Below are positions 45,861 through 53,846 of a DNA stretch of 64,000 nt, one piece after another. Every line of letters starts with the position of its first letter. The first letter of the stretch is position 1. The position numbers were made by a program, and so were the translations under genes. Source of the DNA: Actinomyces sp. oral taxon 171 str. F0337 (GTDB lineage: Bacteria; Actinomycetota; Actinomycetes; Actinomycetales; Actinomycetaceae); NCBI RefSeq assembly GCF_005696555.1, contig NZ_CP040005.1:186001-250000 (forward strand). Reading direction: 5' to 3'. The notes below the pieces were generated by a model. The model had not been told where the DNA came from. It worked only from the letters and a program-made list of their open reading frames with translations, and searched no databases.

Positions 45861-45930
45861 GTCGCGTTCGTACCGTAGGGCTCGCCGTACCTTGGGGGTA
45901 CGAACTCGCGACCTAATATACGAACGCGAC
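45861..45930 (-). promoter_or_regulatory. hemC promoter with triple GTCGCG-TTCGTA operator-like motif
   Basis: GTCGCGTTCGTA at 45861-45872 is perfectly inverted at 45919-45930, and a third version (GTCGCGAGTTCGTAC on the minus strand) lies at 45897-45911. TATATT, read on the minus strand from 45920 to 45915, is an excellent -10 for hemC and touches two of the motifs. A regulator bound here would block or activate the hemC unit. Confidence 0.55.
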
Positions 45931-45956
45931 GGCCGCTTCCGCCTTGGCGCGGTGCC

Positions 45957-47621
45957 TCACCCGCCATGGGAACCCACCAGGCGCCCGGCCGCGGTGCGGG
46001 CGTGCCCGACGACGGCCGCGATCCCGGTCCCCGCCACCCACGCCCCGGTGACCTCCAGCCCCGACACCGGCGCCAGCTGCTCCTCCAGACGCGTCGTGCG
46101 CTCCCGGTAGGCGGGCGTCACCGGCGGCAGCGTCCCGTCCCAGCGCACCAGCATGTGGTCGATCACCGCCTCCGGCTCGATCCTCACCCCGGTCAGGGCC
46201 GCCACGTCATCCAGCGCCACCTGCAGATCCACCTGCGGGCGCGGCTGACCGGGCCGACCGTAGGACAGGCGCAGCGCGTGGACGTCCGGGCCGTGCAGCG
46301 CCCGCAGCTCGGCGCCGACCCACGGCCACTTGGCACTCAGGTGCGACAGCGCCTTGGCCCGCACCGGGCAGGCCACCACGCTCGCCGATCCCCCACCGGG
46401 TTCCGCCCCATCAGGCGCCACGGTGCCGGCCGACGCCGCTACAGCGGCGGGCTCAGCAGGGTCAGCAGGGTCAGCAGGCGCCACGAGCAGCCCCGAGCCC
46501 ACCGGCTCGCCACTGAGCTCCGGCGCCCGCGCCACCAGCGTGAAGCGGGCAATCGGCGCCCCCACCGGCACGGTCAGCTCCGTCGCGCTCGCGGGCAGGC
46601 CGGGAACCCCCCGCAGCAGCCGCAGCGCGGCCCCTGCCGAGCAGGCCACGACGACGCGGTCGGTCACCACGACCTCCTGCGCACCATCGGGCACCGGCTC
46701 AGCCGACGGCGTCGGCCCCCGACGCGTCGGGGCGATTCCCACCCTCCAGATGGCCGGTGTCTCCCCGCCCGCGCTGTCCTCGATGTCGCCCGGCCGTAGC
46801 CACTGGGCGCCGGTGCGGGTGCGCACGCTCCCGCCGCCGGCCTCGATGGCCTCGCGCAGCGCGTCAGTGAGCCGGAACAGCCCGCCCTCGACGGCCGCGT
46901 CCACGCTCCGACCGCCCACCCCGTCCCGGCGGGCCCGACGTCGCTCCAGCACCGCCGCCACAGCGGCACTCAAGGACCCCAGCTCCGCTGCGGCCCGCCG
47001 CAGCCCGGGCATGACGACGTCGGCCGCCAGGTCCGCGGGGTCGGCCGAGTGGATGCCCGCGACGATGGGCCGCACGAGGCGCTCCAGGACGCCGGCCCCC
47101 ATCCGCGCGGTCACGAAGGAGGCCAGGTCGGCCGGGTCCTCGGGGCCGGTTCCCACGGCGCCGGGCAGGTCGGCGTCCTGCGCGGCCCGGTGCGCGGCCC
47201 CCTGCCCGATCATGGCGACGACGTCGGCCGCCAGCGGGTCCGCCGGGATCCCCAGGTAGGCGTTGCCAGGAAACCGGTGCAGCACCCACTGAGGCGATCC
47301 TCCACCGGCGCCCGACGTGAGCGGCGGCAGGAAAAGCCTGGGTCGGCCGTGCGGGGCGGCGGTGCGCAGCCCCAGCTCGGCGAGCATCGAGGTGGCCGCC
47401 TGGCCTCGCACGACGAAGCCCTCGGCGCCCAGGTCCATCCGCGCCCCGCCGATGCTTCCGGCCGCGACGAGCCCGCCGGTGTAGCCGCGCGCCTCGATGA
47501 GCATCGGCCGCAGCCCGGCACGCACCAGGTCCCAGGCCGCTGTCAGCCCCGCGATCCCACCGCCGATGACGAGCGCGTCCCACCGCCGCTCCCCGACGGC
47601 CTCCCCGCTCACGCCTCCCAC
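45957..47621 (-). CDS. hemG: Coproporphyrinogen III oxidase, FAD-dependent (HemY/HemG type)
   Basis: This 554-residue FAD flavoprotein begins with the dinucleotide loop ALVIGGGIAGLTAAWDL and an ADP-ribose-binding Glu (LIEARGYTGG). LVRPIVAGIHSADPADLAA is the characteristic substrate-channel segment of this family. The next genes encode a coproporphyrin-type ferrochelatase and a coproheme decarboxylase, so it most likely oxidises coproporphyrinogen III (CgoX) and not protoporphyrinogen. Length exceeds the usual 470 through Ala/Pro/Glu-rich inserts. Its start overlaps the hemE stop by 13 bases. The promoter of hemC lies just downstream. Confidence 0.9.
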   Translation of the reverse strand: MGGVSGEAVGERRWDALVIGGGIAGLTAAWDLVRAGLRPMLIEARGYTGGLVAAGSIGGARMDLGAEGFVVRGQAATSMLAELGLRTAAPHGRPRLFLPPLTSGAGGGSPQWVLHRFPGNAYLGIPADPLAADVVAMIGQGAAHRAAQDADLPGAVGTGPEDPADLASFVTARMGAGVLERLVRPIVAGIHSADPADLAADVVMPGLRRAAAELGSLSAAVAAVLERRRARRDGVGGRSVDAAVEGGLFRLTDALREAIEAGGGSVRTRTGAQWLRPGDIEDSAGGETPAIWRVGIAPTRRGPTPSAEPVPDGAQEVVVTDRVVVACSAGAALRLLRGVPGLPASATELTVPVGAPIARFTLVARAPELSGEPVGSGLLVAPADPADPAEPAAVAASAGTVAPDGAEPGGGSASVVACPVRAKALSHLSAKWPWVGAELRALHGPDVHALRLSYGRPGQPRPQVDLQVALDDVAALTGVRIEPEAVIDHMLVRWDGTLPPVTPAYRERTTRLEEQLAPVSGLEVTGAWVAGTGIAAVVGHARTAAGRLVGSHGG

Positions 47622-48859
47622 CCGGCCAGCGCCACGGACTCCCAGTCGGTCGAGCCGTGCACCCGTGCCACGATCCGGGTGAGGACGTCCGCGTCGGTGG
47701 CCGGCGGCACCCCGTGCCCCAGGTTGACCACGTGCCCCGGCGCCGCGCGCCCGGCGGCCAGCACCGCGTCGACCTCCTCAGCCAGGATCGGCCACGGCGC
47801 CGCCAGCAGCGCCGGGTCGAGGTTGCCCTGGACCGGGCAGGCCCCCGCCTGCGGGTCGGCCCCGGCCAGCGCCTCAATCGCCTCACCCAGCTCGATGCGC
47901 TCGTCCACGCCGACGGCGTCGGCCCCCGCCTGACGCATGAGCCCCAGCAGCCGGGCGGTGCCGGTCCCGAAGTGGATGAGCGGCGCAGCCCGGCCGGTGG
48001 TGGGGGACAGGGCGCCCCGGGCCGCATCCAGCGCGAGCGCCGAGTAGGGGACCACGCGCTCGCGGTAGGCGCGCGGCGACAGCGAGCCCGCCCAGGAGTC
48101 GAAGAGCTGGGCCGCGACCGCCCCGGCGCGCACCTGGGTGGCGATGAACTCGCCGGTCAGGCGCGCGCACCACGTCATGAGGCGGTCCCAGGAGTCGGGG
48201 TCGGCGCGCATGAGCGTGCGCGCCGCCAGGTGGTCGCGACTGGGCCGGCCCTCCACCAGGTAGGCCGCCAGCGTGAAGGGCGCCCCGCCGAAGGCGAGCA
48301 CCGGCGTCCAGCCCGCCGCCCCGGCGCTGTGCTCCAGCCCGGCGCGCGCCCGCTCGCTCAGCCCCTCGCGCACGCCCGGCGCCTGCGGACTGCCCAGCTC
48401 GATAACGACGCGCCGCACCGCCTCCCCGATCGCCCCAACCCCCTCGGTGCCGGAACCGTCACCGAAGCGGCGGGCGACCAGCTCGCTCACCTCACGGCCG
48501 CTGCGCACCGGGGCATCGAGAACCGGTCCGACACCCTCCTCGATCCGCACCCCGACGCCCGCCAGGCGCAGCGGCACCATGATGTCGGAGAAGAAGACGG
48601 CGGCGTCGACGCCGTGGCGCCGCACCGGCTGCAGCGTCACCTCCGCCGCGAGCGCGGGATCCAGGCAGGCCTCCAGCATCGGCACGCCGGCGCGCGCCCG
48701 CAGCGCCCGGTACTCCGGCAGGGACCGTCCCGCCTGGCGCATGAACCACACGGGCGTGCGTGCGGGCCTCCGCCCCGCCAGGGCCTCCAGGAGCGCCGGT
48801 CCCGTCGCGGCCCCGCTGCCGGCCGGGGCGCGGTCCTGCGCCGCCTGCTCGGACTCCAT
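47609..48859 (-). CDS. hemE: Uroporphyrinogen decarboxylase
   Basis: This 416-residue enzyme removes four carboxyls from uroporphyrinogen III to give coproporphyrinogen III. The N-terminal signature TPVWFMRQAGRSLPEYR is intact, DIMVPLRLAGVGVRI follows, and GGAPFTLAAYLVEGRPSRDH and FDSWAGSLSPRAY are typical. ATG 48859 (MESEQ) is chosen because the frame upstream is AT-richer and non-coding. It shares a 290-base regulatory gap with divergent hemA and is coupled to the FAD oxidase gene downstream. Confidence 0.93.
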   Translation of the reverse strand: MESEQAAQDRAPAGSGAATGPALLEALAGRRPARTPVWFMRQAGRSLPEYRALRARAGVPMLEACLDPALAAEVTLQPVRRHGVDAAVFFSDIMVPLRLAGVGVRIEEGVGPVLDAPVRSGREVSELVARRFGDGSGTEGVGAIGEAVRRVVIELGSPQAPGVREGLSERARAGLEHSAGAAGWTPVLAFGGAPFTLAAYLVEGRPSRDHLAARTLMRADPDSWDRLMTWCARLTGEFIATQVRAGAVAAQLFDSWAGSLSPRAYRERVVPYSALALDAARGALSPTTGRAAPLIHFGTGTARLLGLMRQAGADAVGVDERIELGEAIEALAGADPQAGACPVQGNLDPALLAAPWPILAEEVDAVLAAGRAAPGHVVNLGHGVPPATDADVLTRIVARVHGSTDWESVALAGWEA

Positions 48860-49151
48860 TGAATAATTGTGTGAACTTCTGGTGACGAAATCGCCGTTAT
48901 CGGGTGAAGAATGCTGACGCCGTGTGCTTTCCCTGCGATAGGGGAACTGAATGCGAGACATATCCGGTTGCCTCCTGTAGGCAGTGGTCAAAGGGGGTTT
49001 ATTTCGCGTGGTGATGCGGTGTTCCAGGCGTCGATCAGGTGCTGACATGGTGTCAGGAATATGGTGGTGACACATTGTCGCGATGTTGGGTGTGCGTCAC
49101 CATGCCGCTATTGTGCCCGCACCTCGCGGTGATGTTTCAATAGCGCCCGTT
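48860..49151. promoter_or_regulatory. Divergent hemE / hemA control region
   Basis: This AT-enriched gap must hold promoters for both heme gene groups. It contains a palindrome CTGACATGGTGTCAG at 49042-49056. GGTGACGAAATCGCC at 48889-48903 is on the hemE side. I cannot assign hexamers with confidence. Confidence 0.5.
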
Positions 49152-50645
49152 GTGACTACTCATCTTCTCTCAGCCGACCATCGACTGCCGGGCCTCGACG
49201 TCGTGGCCCGGCTCGGCGCGGTCGCCCCGGGGCTGGGGCCGGATCTCCTGGAGGCGGTCCCCGCGCTGCGCGGGGTCGTGGTCCTGTCCACCTGCAACCG
49301 CCTGGCCCTCCTCATCGACGCCGACTCCTGGGCCGACACCGGCTGCCCTGCGGCCCTGCACCCGAACCTCGCTCCGACTGGCAGTCAGTCCGCGGCGTCG
49401 TCTGACCTGGGTGAGACCATCTGCGCCTTCCTCGCCGAGCGCGCCGGGCTCCCCCCGAGCAGCCTCCTGCTGTCCCACCTGGTCGGGGCGAGCGCCCGCC
49501 GCGAGATGCTTGCCATCGCCGCGGGCCTGAGCTCGATGGTGGTCGGCGAGGCCCAGATCGTCGGCCAGGTCCGCCGCGCCGCTGAGACCGCCGCTGCCGA
49601 GGGCACGCTCAGCCCCGAGCTCGTGCGGGTCGTCGAGCGTGCCTCGGCCACCGCCCGTCGGGTGGCCCACGAGACCGAGCTGTCCGGTCAGGGGCGCAGC
49701 GTCGTCGCCGTCGGCGTGGATCAGGCCGCCGGCCACCTGCCGTCGCTGGAGGGCTGCCGCGCCCTCATTGTCGGCACCGGCTCCTACGCCGGCGCCACCG
49801 TCGCCGACCTGCGCGCCCGGGGCCTGAGCGACATCGCCGTCTACTCCGCCTCCAACCGCGCCGAGGCCTTCGCCGCCGGCCACGGCCTGCGCGCCGTCCC
49901 CACTGGCGCTTTGAGTGAGGCCATGAGCCGCGCCGACCTCGTCGTCACCTGCCGCGGCACGGGCGGGCCGATCCTCACCGCCGACGTCGTCGCCCCCGTC
50001 GCCGCAGAGCGCCTCGGCCCGGCCGGGGGGACTGGTCGCCCGCTCGTCATCCTCGACCTGGCCCTGACCCGCGACGTCGACGAGGCCGTCGGTGACCTGC
50101 CCGGCGTCGTCCACCTCGACCTGGCCCGCGTGCGCGACGCCGTCCCCGACGCCGAGGCCCAGCAGGTGACCGCCGCCCGCGCCATCGTCGAGGCCGAGGC
50201 CGCCGACTTCGAGCGGACCCTGGCTGGCCGGGCCATGGACCCCCTCATCACCGCCCTGCGCGCCCAGGTGGGCCGCGTCGTCGCCGAGGAGGCCGCCCGC
50301 CTGCGCCCGCAGCCCGCCCGCCGGCTCGCCCTGGCCGTTCCCGCCATCGACGGGCGCGCCGGGACCGGCGTGAACGGGGTCAACAGCGCCGACGCCGCCG
50401 CGGGGGCCTGCCCCCACCGTGACGTCCATGCCGAGCCCGGCCTCGAGGCCGCAGGCGAGATCGACGGCGAGCCGATGGTGTCCCTGGCGCAGGCCGAGCG
50501 CGCCCTCCACCATCTGGCCGCCCGCCTCCTCCACCAGCCCACCGTCATGGCCCGCCGCGCCGGCCAGGAGGGCCGCGAGGAGGCCTACCGTCAGGCCCTC
50601 GAGCTCGTCTGGGGCCTGGAGAGCACAGGAGAGAACCATGACTGA
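49152..50645 (+). CDS. hemA: Glutamyl-tRNA reductase
   Basis: This roughly 497-residue enzyme uses NADPH to reduce Glu-tRNA to glutamate-1-semialdehyde, committing carbon to heme. The active-site Cys lies in VVVLSTCNRLALLID; SSMVVGEAQIVGQVRRA and the NADPH-domain strand CRALIVGTGSYAG follow. GTG 49152 (VTTHLLSADHR) begins where the first beta strand of the family starts. An in-frame ATG at 49083 would add 23 residues without homology or a ribosome site. It has a long Ala-rich C-terminus with an insert (GTGVNGVNSADAAAGACPHR). Its stop overlaps the next gene by 8 bases. Confidence 0.9.
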   Translation: MTTHLLSADHRLPGLDVVARLGAVAPGLGPDLLEAVPALRGVVVLSTCNRLALLIDADSWADTGCPAALHPNLAPTGSQSAASSDLGETICAFLAERAGLPPSSLLLSHLVGASARREMLAIAAGLSSMVVGEAQIVGQVRRAAETAAAEGTLSPELVRVVERASATARRVAHETELSGQGRSVVAVGVDQAAGHLPSLEGCRALIVGTGSYAGATVADLRARGLSDIAVYSASNRAEAFAAGHGLRAVPTGALSEAMSRADLVVTCRGTGGPILTADVVAPVAAERLGPAGGTGRPLVILDLALTRDVDEAVGDLPGVVHLDLARVRDAVPDAEAQQVTAARAIVEAEAADFERTLAGRAMDPLITALRAQVGRVVAEEAARLRPQPARRLALAVPAIDGRAGTGVNGVNSADAAAGACPHRDVHAEPGLEAAGEIDGEPMVSLAQAERALHHLAARLLHQPTVMARRAGQEGREEAYRQALELVWGLESTGENHD

Positions 50646-52086
50646 CACCGTCGTGTCCAGGCTCGGGCCCGCCCAGGAGTCGGCCGCCCGCCCGGCGGCT
50701 CACCCGCCCGCCCGCCCGGGCGCCGAGCTCGCTGGAGTCCCGGCCAGTGTCCCGGCCGTCGACCCGCTGGCCCCCTACGACGCCGTCCTCCTGCAGTCCT
50801 ACGGCGGGCCCCGCCGCCCCGAGGACGTCCTGCCCTTCATGCGCAACGCCACCTCCGGCCGCGGCGTGCCCGACTCTCGCCTCGTGGAGGTCTCCGGCCA
50901 CTACCAGAGCGTCGGCGGCGCCTCCCCGATCAACGCGTGCAACGCCGAGCTGCGCGACGCCCTCCAGGCCCGCCTGGCCGAGCGCGGCTCGACGCTGCCG
51001 ATCGTCGTCGGCAACCGCAACTGGCACCCCTTCGTCAGCCAGGCCCTGCGCGAGCTGGCCGACGCTGGAGCCCGCCGCGTCCTGGCCCTGCCCACCGCGG
51101 CCTTCGGCTCCTACTCCGGGTGCCGCCAGTATCGCGAGGACCTGGCCGGTGCCGTCGCCCTGCTCGCCGACGGTGCGGACGGCTCCACCGGTGAGGGATT
51201 CGAGGCCGATGCCGCCGCCCGGGTCGGCGGGGACGGGGGCGGCCCCGTGGAGCTCGTCGTGGACAAGACGCGTCCCTACTACAACACCCCCGGCCTGCTG
51301 CAGGCCAACGTCGACGCCATCGTCGAGGCCTACAGCGCCCTCGCCGAGCAGGGGGTGGCGGCCTCGGACGCGCGCCTCGTGCTCGTCACCCACTCCATCC
51401 CCCTGGGCATGGAGGCCGGCTCCGCCCCGGGGGAGGGCTCTGAGGCCGCTCCCGGCCCCTCCGATGTCGACGGTCCGACCGGAACCGGGCAGCGAGAGCC
51501 GGGCGTGGCCACCGACCTGTCCACGGAGGTCTCCTACGTCGCCCAGCATGAGGCGCTGGCCGCCGTCCTCGTGCCCGAGGTCGCCCGCCGCCTCGGCCTG
51601 GAGACGGTGGAGACCGACCTCGTCTACTGCTCGCGCTCGGGCCCGCCGCAGGCCCGCTGGCTCGAACCGGATGTCAACGACCACCTTGAGGCCCTGGCCG
51701 CCGGGCACCTGACCGACGGCAACCCCGTGGGCAGGCCCGGGGGCGTCGTCGTGGCGCCCTTCGGCTTCATCTCCGACCACATGGAGGTCGTCTTCGACCT
51801 CGACACCGAGGCCGCCCAGACCGCCCGCGACCTGGGGATGCCGTATGCGCGCGCCGCCACCGTCGGCACCCACCCGGCCTTCGTCGACTCCCTCGTCGAC
51901 ATCCTCCTCGAGCGGGCCGCCGCCGCCCGAGGCGAGGACGTCCGGCCCGACTCGACCACCGGCGTCGGCCCCTTCCACACGGTGTGCCCGGACTCGTGCT
52001 GCCGGCCCGGGACCCGCCACCCCGGCCCGCCCAGCCATCCCAATCAGCACGGTCACCACGGGACCGACGGCGACGGCCCTCGATAG
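50638..52086 (+). CDS. hemH: Coproporphyrin ferrochelatase
   Basis: This 482-residue enzyme inserts Fe(II) into coproporphyrin III. It contains DAVLLQSYGGPRRPEDVLPF, YQSVGGASPINA, the Trp/His strand VVGNRNWHPFV, and VVVAPFGFISDHMEVVFDLD with the catalytic-region His. Two inserts (Gly/Asp-rich near residue 185 and Pro/Glu/Gly-rich near 265) explain the excess length. The C-terminal HTVCPDSCCRPGT has three Cys that could contribute to a [2Fe-2S] cluster seen in some actinobacterial homologs; this is inference. ATG 50638 lies inside the hemA end, so translation is coupled. chdC follows after 39 bases. Confidence 0.92.
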   Translation: MTDTVVSRLGPAQESAARPAAHPPARPGAELAGVPASVPAVDPLAPYDAVLLQSYGGPRRPEDVLPFMRNATSGRGVPDSRLVEVSGHYQSVGGASPINACNAELRDALQARLAERGSTLPIVVGNRNWHPFVSQALRELADAGARRVLALPTAAFGSYSGCRQYREDLAGAVALLADGADGSTGEGFEADAAARVGGDGGGPVELVVDKTRPYYNTPGLLQANVDAIVEAYSALAEQGVAASDARLVLVTHSIPLGMEAGSAPGEGSEAAPGPSDVDGPTGTGQREPGVATDLSTEVSYVAQHEALAAVLVPEVARRLGLETVETDLVYCSRSGPPQARWLEPDVNDHLEALAAGHLTDGNPVGRPGGVVVAPFGFISDHMEVVFDLDTEAAQTARDLGMPYARAATVGTHPAFVDSLVDILLERAAAARGEDVRPDSTTGVGPFHTVCPDSCCRPGTRHPGPPSHPNQHGHHGTDGDGPR

Positions 52087-52125
52087 CCCCCATCCCAGCA
52101 GCTCCGAAAGAATCAGGAGAAGAAA

Positions 52126-52935
52126 TTGAGCACCGACACCCACGGCCAGCACGGTCACCCCGGTGGCCACCCCGGCGAGGGCGGCCTGCACCGCTTCGAG
52201 GACGAGGAGCGCCGCCCCCACCGCGACCCGCGCGACGCCACCGACGTCGACCTGGAGGCCATCAACAACCAGTACCACTACACCCTCTACAGCGTCTTCC
52301 GCCTGAGCCGCCCGCTGCCCGCCTCCCAGCCCGAGCGCGAGCAGCTCCTGGGGGAGAGCGCCAACTTCGTTGAGGCCGGCGGCGTGACGACGCGCGGCTG
52401 GTACGACGTCGGGGGGCTGCGCGCCGACGCCGACCTGCTCGTGTGGTGGCTCGACGACGACCCCGATGTCCTTCAGGACGCTTACCACCGCCTGCGCGGC
52501 AGCGCGCTGGGGCGTTACCTGGAGCCGGTGTGGTCCTGCATGGGGCTGCACACGCCCGCCGAGTTCAACCCCCGCCACGTGCCGGCCTGCCTGGCTGGGG
52601 TGGCGCCGCGCGACTGGGTCATGGTCTACCCCTTCGTGCGCTCCTACGAGTGGTACCTGCTCGCCCCCGAGGAGCGCTCGCGCATGATGGCCCAGCACGG
52701 GCGCCACGGCTTCTCCAAGTACCCCGACGTCAAGGGGTCGACCCTGTCCACCTTCGGCCTGAGCGACTACGAGTGGATCCTCGGCTTCGAGGCCGACAGC
52801 CTCGACCGGCTCGAGGGGGTCCTGCACCACCAGCGCTACACGGATGCGCGCATGCACGTGCGCGTGGACACGCCCTTCTACACCGGGCGCCGCGTCAGCC
52901 CGCAGGAGTGGGCCCAGCGTCAGCCCTGGGCCTGA
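52126..52935 (+). CDS. hemQ: Coproheme decarboxylase (HemQ/ChdC)
   Basis: This 269-residue member of the chlorite-dismutase fold converts coproheme to heme b with peroxide. It contains the start of the domain NNQYHYTLYSVFRLSRPL, the catalytic Tyr region MVYPFVRSYEWYLL, and the proximal heme-ligand His in MMAQHGRHGFSKYPDV. An unusual Gly/His/Asp-rich N-terminus of about 40 residues (QHGHPGGHPGEGGLH) precedes it. The start is TTG 52126 with CAGGAGA 10 bases upstream. The presence of this gene fixes the coproporphyrin-dependent pathway for the whole cluster. Confidence 0.93.
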   Translation: MSTDTHGQHGHPGGHPGEGGLHRFEDEERRPHRDPRDATDVDLEAINNQYHYTLYSVFRLSRPLPASQPEREQLLGESANFVEAGGVTTRGWYDVGGLRADADLLVWWLDDDPDVLQDAYHRLRGSALGRYLEPVWSCMGLHTPAEFNPRHVPACLAGVAPRDWVMVYPFVRSYEWYLLAPEERSRMMAQHGRHGFSKYPDVKGSTLSTFGLSDYEWILGFEADSLDRLEGVLHHQRYTDARMHVRVDTPFYTGRRVSPQEWAQRQPWA

Positions 52936-52945
52936 CTCCCTGCCC

Positions 52946-53070
52946 GCGGGGACATTCGACGCCGTCGGGGACACTCTCTTCCGGCCGGTGACATCCCGCG
53001 CGTCCGGGGACAGGAATCCTGTCCCCGGACGCGCAAACAGCACCCGCCGGCGCGAGATGTCCCCGGCCGT
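52946..53070. repeat. Dispersed GC-rich repeat, copy D
   Basis: ATTCGACGCCGTCGGGGACA (52953), TTCCGGCCGG, then the palindrome GGGACAGGAATCCTGTCCCC (53017-53036) and GAGATGTCCCCGGCCGT occur as in the 33-39 kb copies. It lies just beyond hemQ and separates core from accessory genes. Confidence 0.75.
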
Positions 53071-53132
53071 GAGGGTGGGCGACGACGCATCTGCCGGCGC
53101 TGTTGGTGGAGGTCGAAACAGAAGGTGGCTAT

Positions 53133-53753
53133 CTATGTGGTGCAAGCCAGCGAGGAAATCGAATTCGCCATATTAATCAGGTTGCTTTCGACCGGGGTTT
53201 CAAGGACGTAGCCTCGGATGGTGATTGAGATGAACTGCCCTTGCCCGCACTGGTAAACAAGTTCTGCATTGGCGGAATCCGTGGAATTCACGAGTCCATG
53301 GCCTTGTGGGGCGGACTGCAGAACAACTGGTTTCGCCCCGTTTTTCTCGGTCGCGATCTTGTCGGAAGAGAAGTTGTCGCCATCTGCACGACCATAGATT
53401 ATTCTGAGAATATTTTTGTTCGAGTTGGCAATGGTGCAGGTTGTGTAGTTCTGGAGATGTACTGAACGATGCCTCAAATCGTCGCCATAGGAACCCAGTA
53501 AGGCCTGCACGCTTTTGTCGGGTATGCCACGGCATGTTTGAGCGGAATCGCTCGGAATGACGCTGGGAACCGTGAGGTCGGGCATCTTCTTACGAGTGTG
53601 GTCGTTGTGGTTCCCTAGAAGGTTCCAAGAGACTCCGATCAGCACTAGAAGAGTCGCAGCCAATAGAACGGCAAGTATGGTGCGGGCGGGCGACTGGCGT
53701 CGCACATCAAGTGAATTGTCGCCAGTCCCGGAGCGGGGATCGTGTCCATTCAC
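53133..53753 (-). CDS. Membrane-anchored extracytoplasmic protein, 206 aa
   Basis: A polar N-terminus and one transmembrane helix (TILAVLLAATLLVLIGVSW) anchor an extracellular domain of about 150 residues. The Cys positions (QTCRGIP, TTCTIAN, YQCGQG, SLACTT) suggest two disulfides. The pattern of Cys near VQALLG, then a hydrophilic core ending in a Cys-containing helix, recalls DUF3558-type actinobacterial surface proteins, but the match is weak. Codons are AT-richer than in the heme genes. It lies downstream of the secreted-protein cassettes on the same strand and may belong with them. Confidence 0.6.
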   Translation of the reverse strand: MNGHDPRSGTGDNSLDVRRQSPARTILAVLLAATLLVLIGVSWNLLGNHNDHTRKKMPDLTVPSVIPSDSAQTCRGIPDKSVQALLGSYGDDLRHRSVHLQNYTTCTIANSNKNILRIIYGRADGDNFSSDKIATEKNGAKPVVLQSAPQGHGLVNSTDSANAELVYQCGQGQFISITIRGYVLETPVESNLINMANSISSLACTT

Positions 53754-53846
53754 TTGCTGTTAACCATCTATTGTAGGATGTATGTCTTCCGGAAATTCTA
53801 GTGGTTGAGGATTCTGGTCCGAGTGTGTGTTGATGCCGTGATCGGC

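Noticed and set aside
49170..50648. 492-codon frame antisense to hemA
   Set aside because: Mirror of hemA codon bias, Gly/Ala/Asp-rich without protein features.
50545..53145. 866-codon frame antisense to hemH and hemQ
   Set aside because: Same antisense artefact: no motif, and it crosses three conserved plus-strand genes and the repeat copy D.
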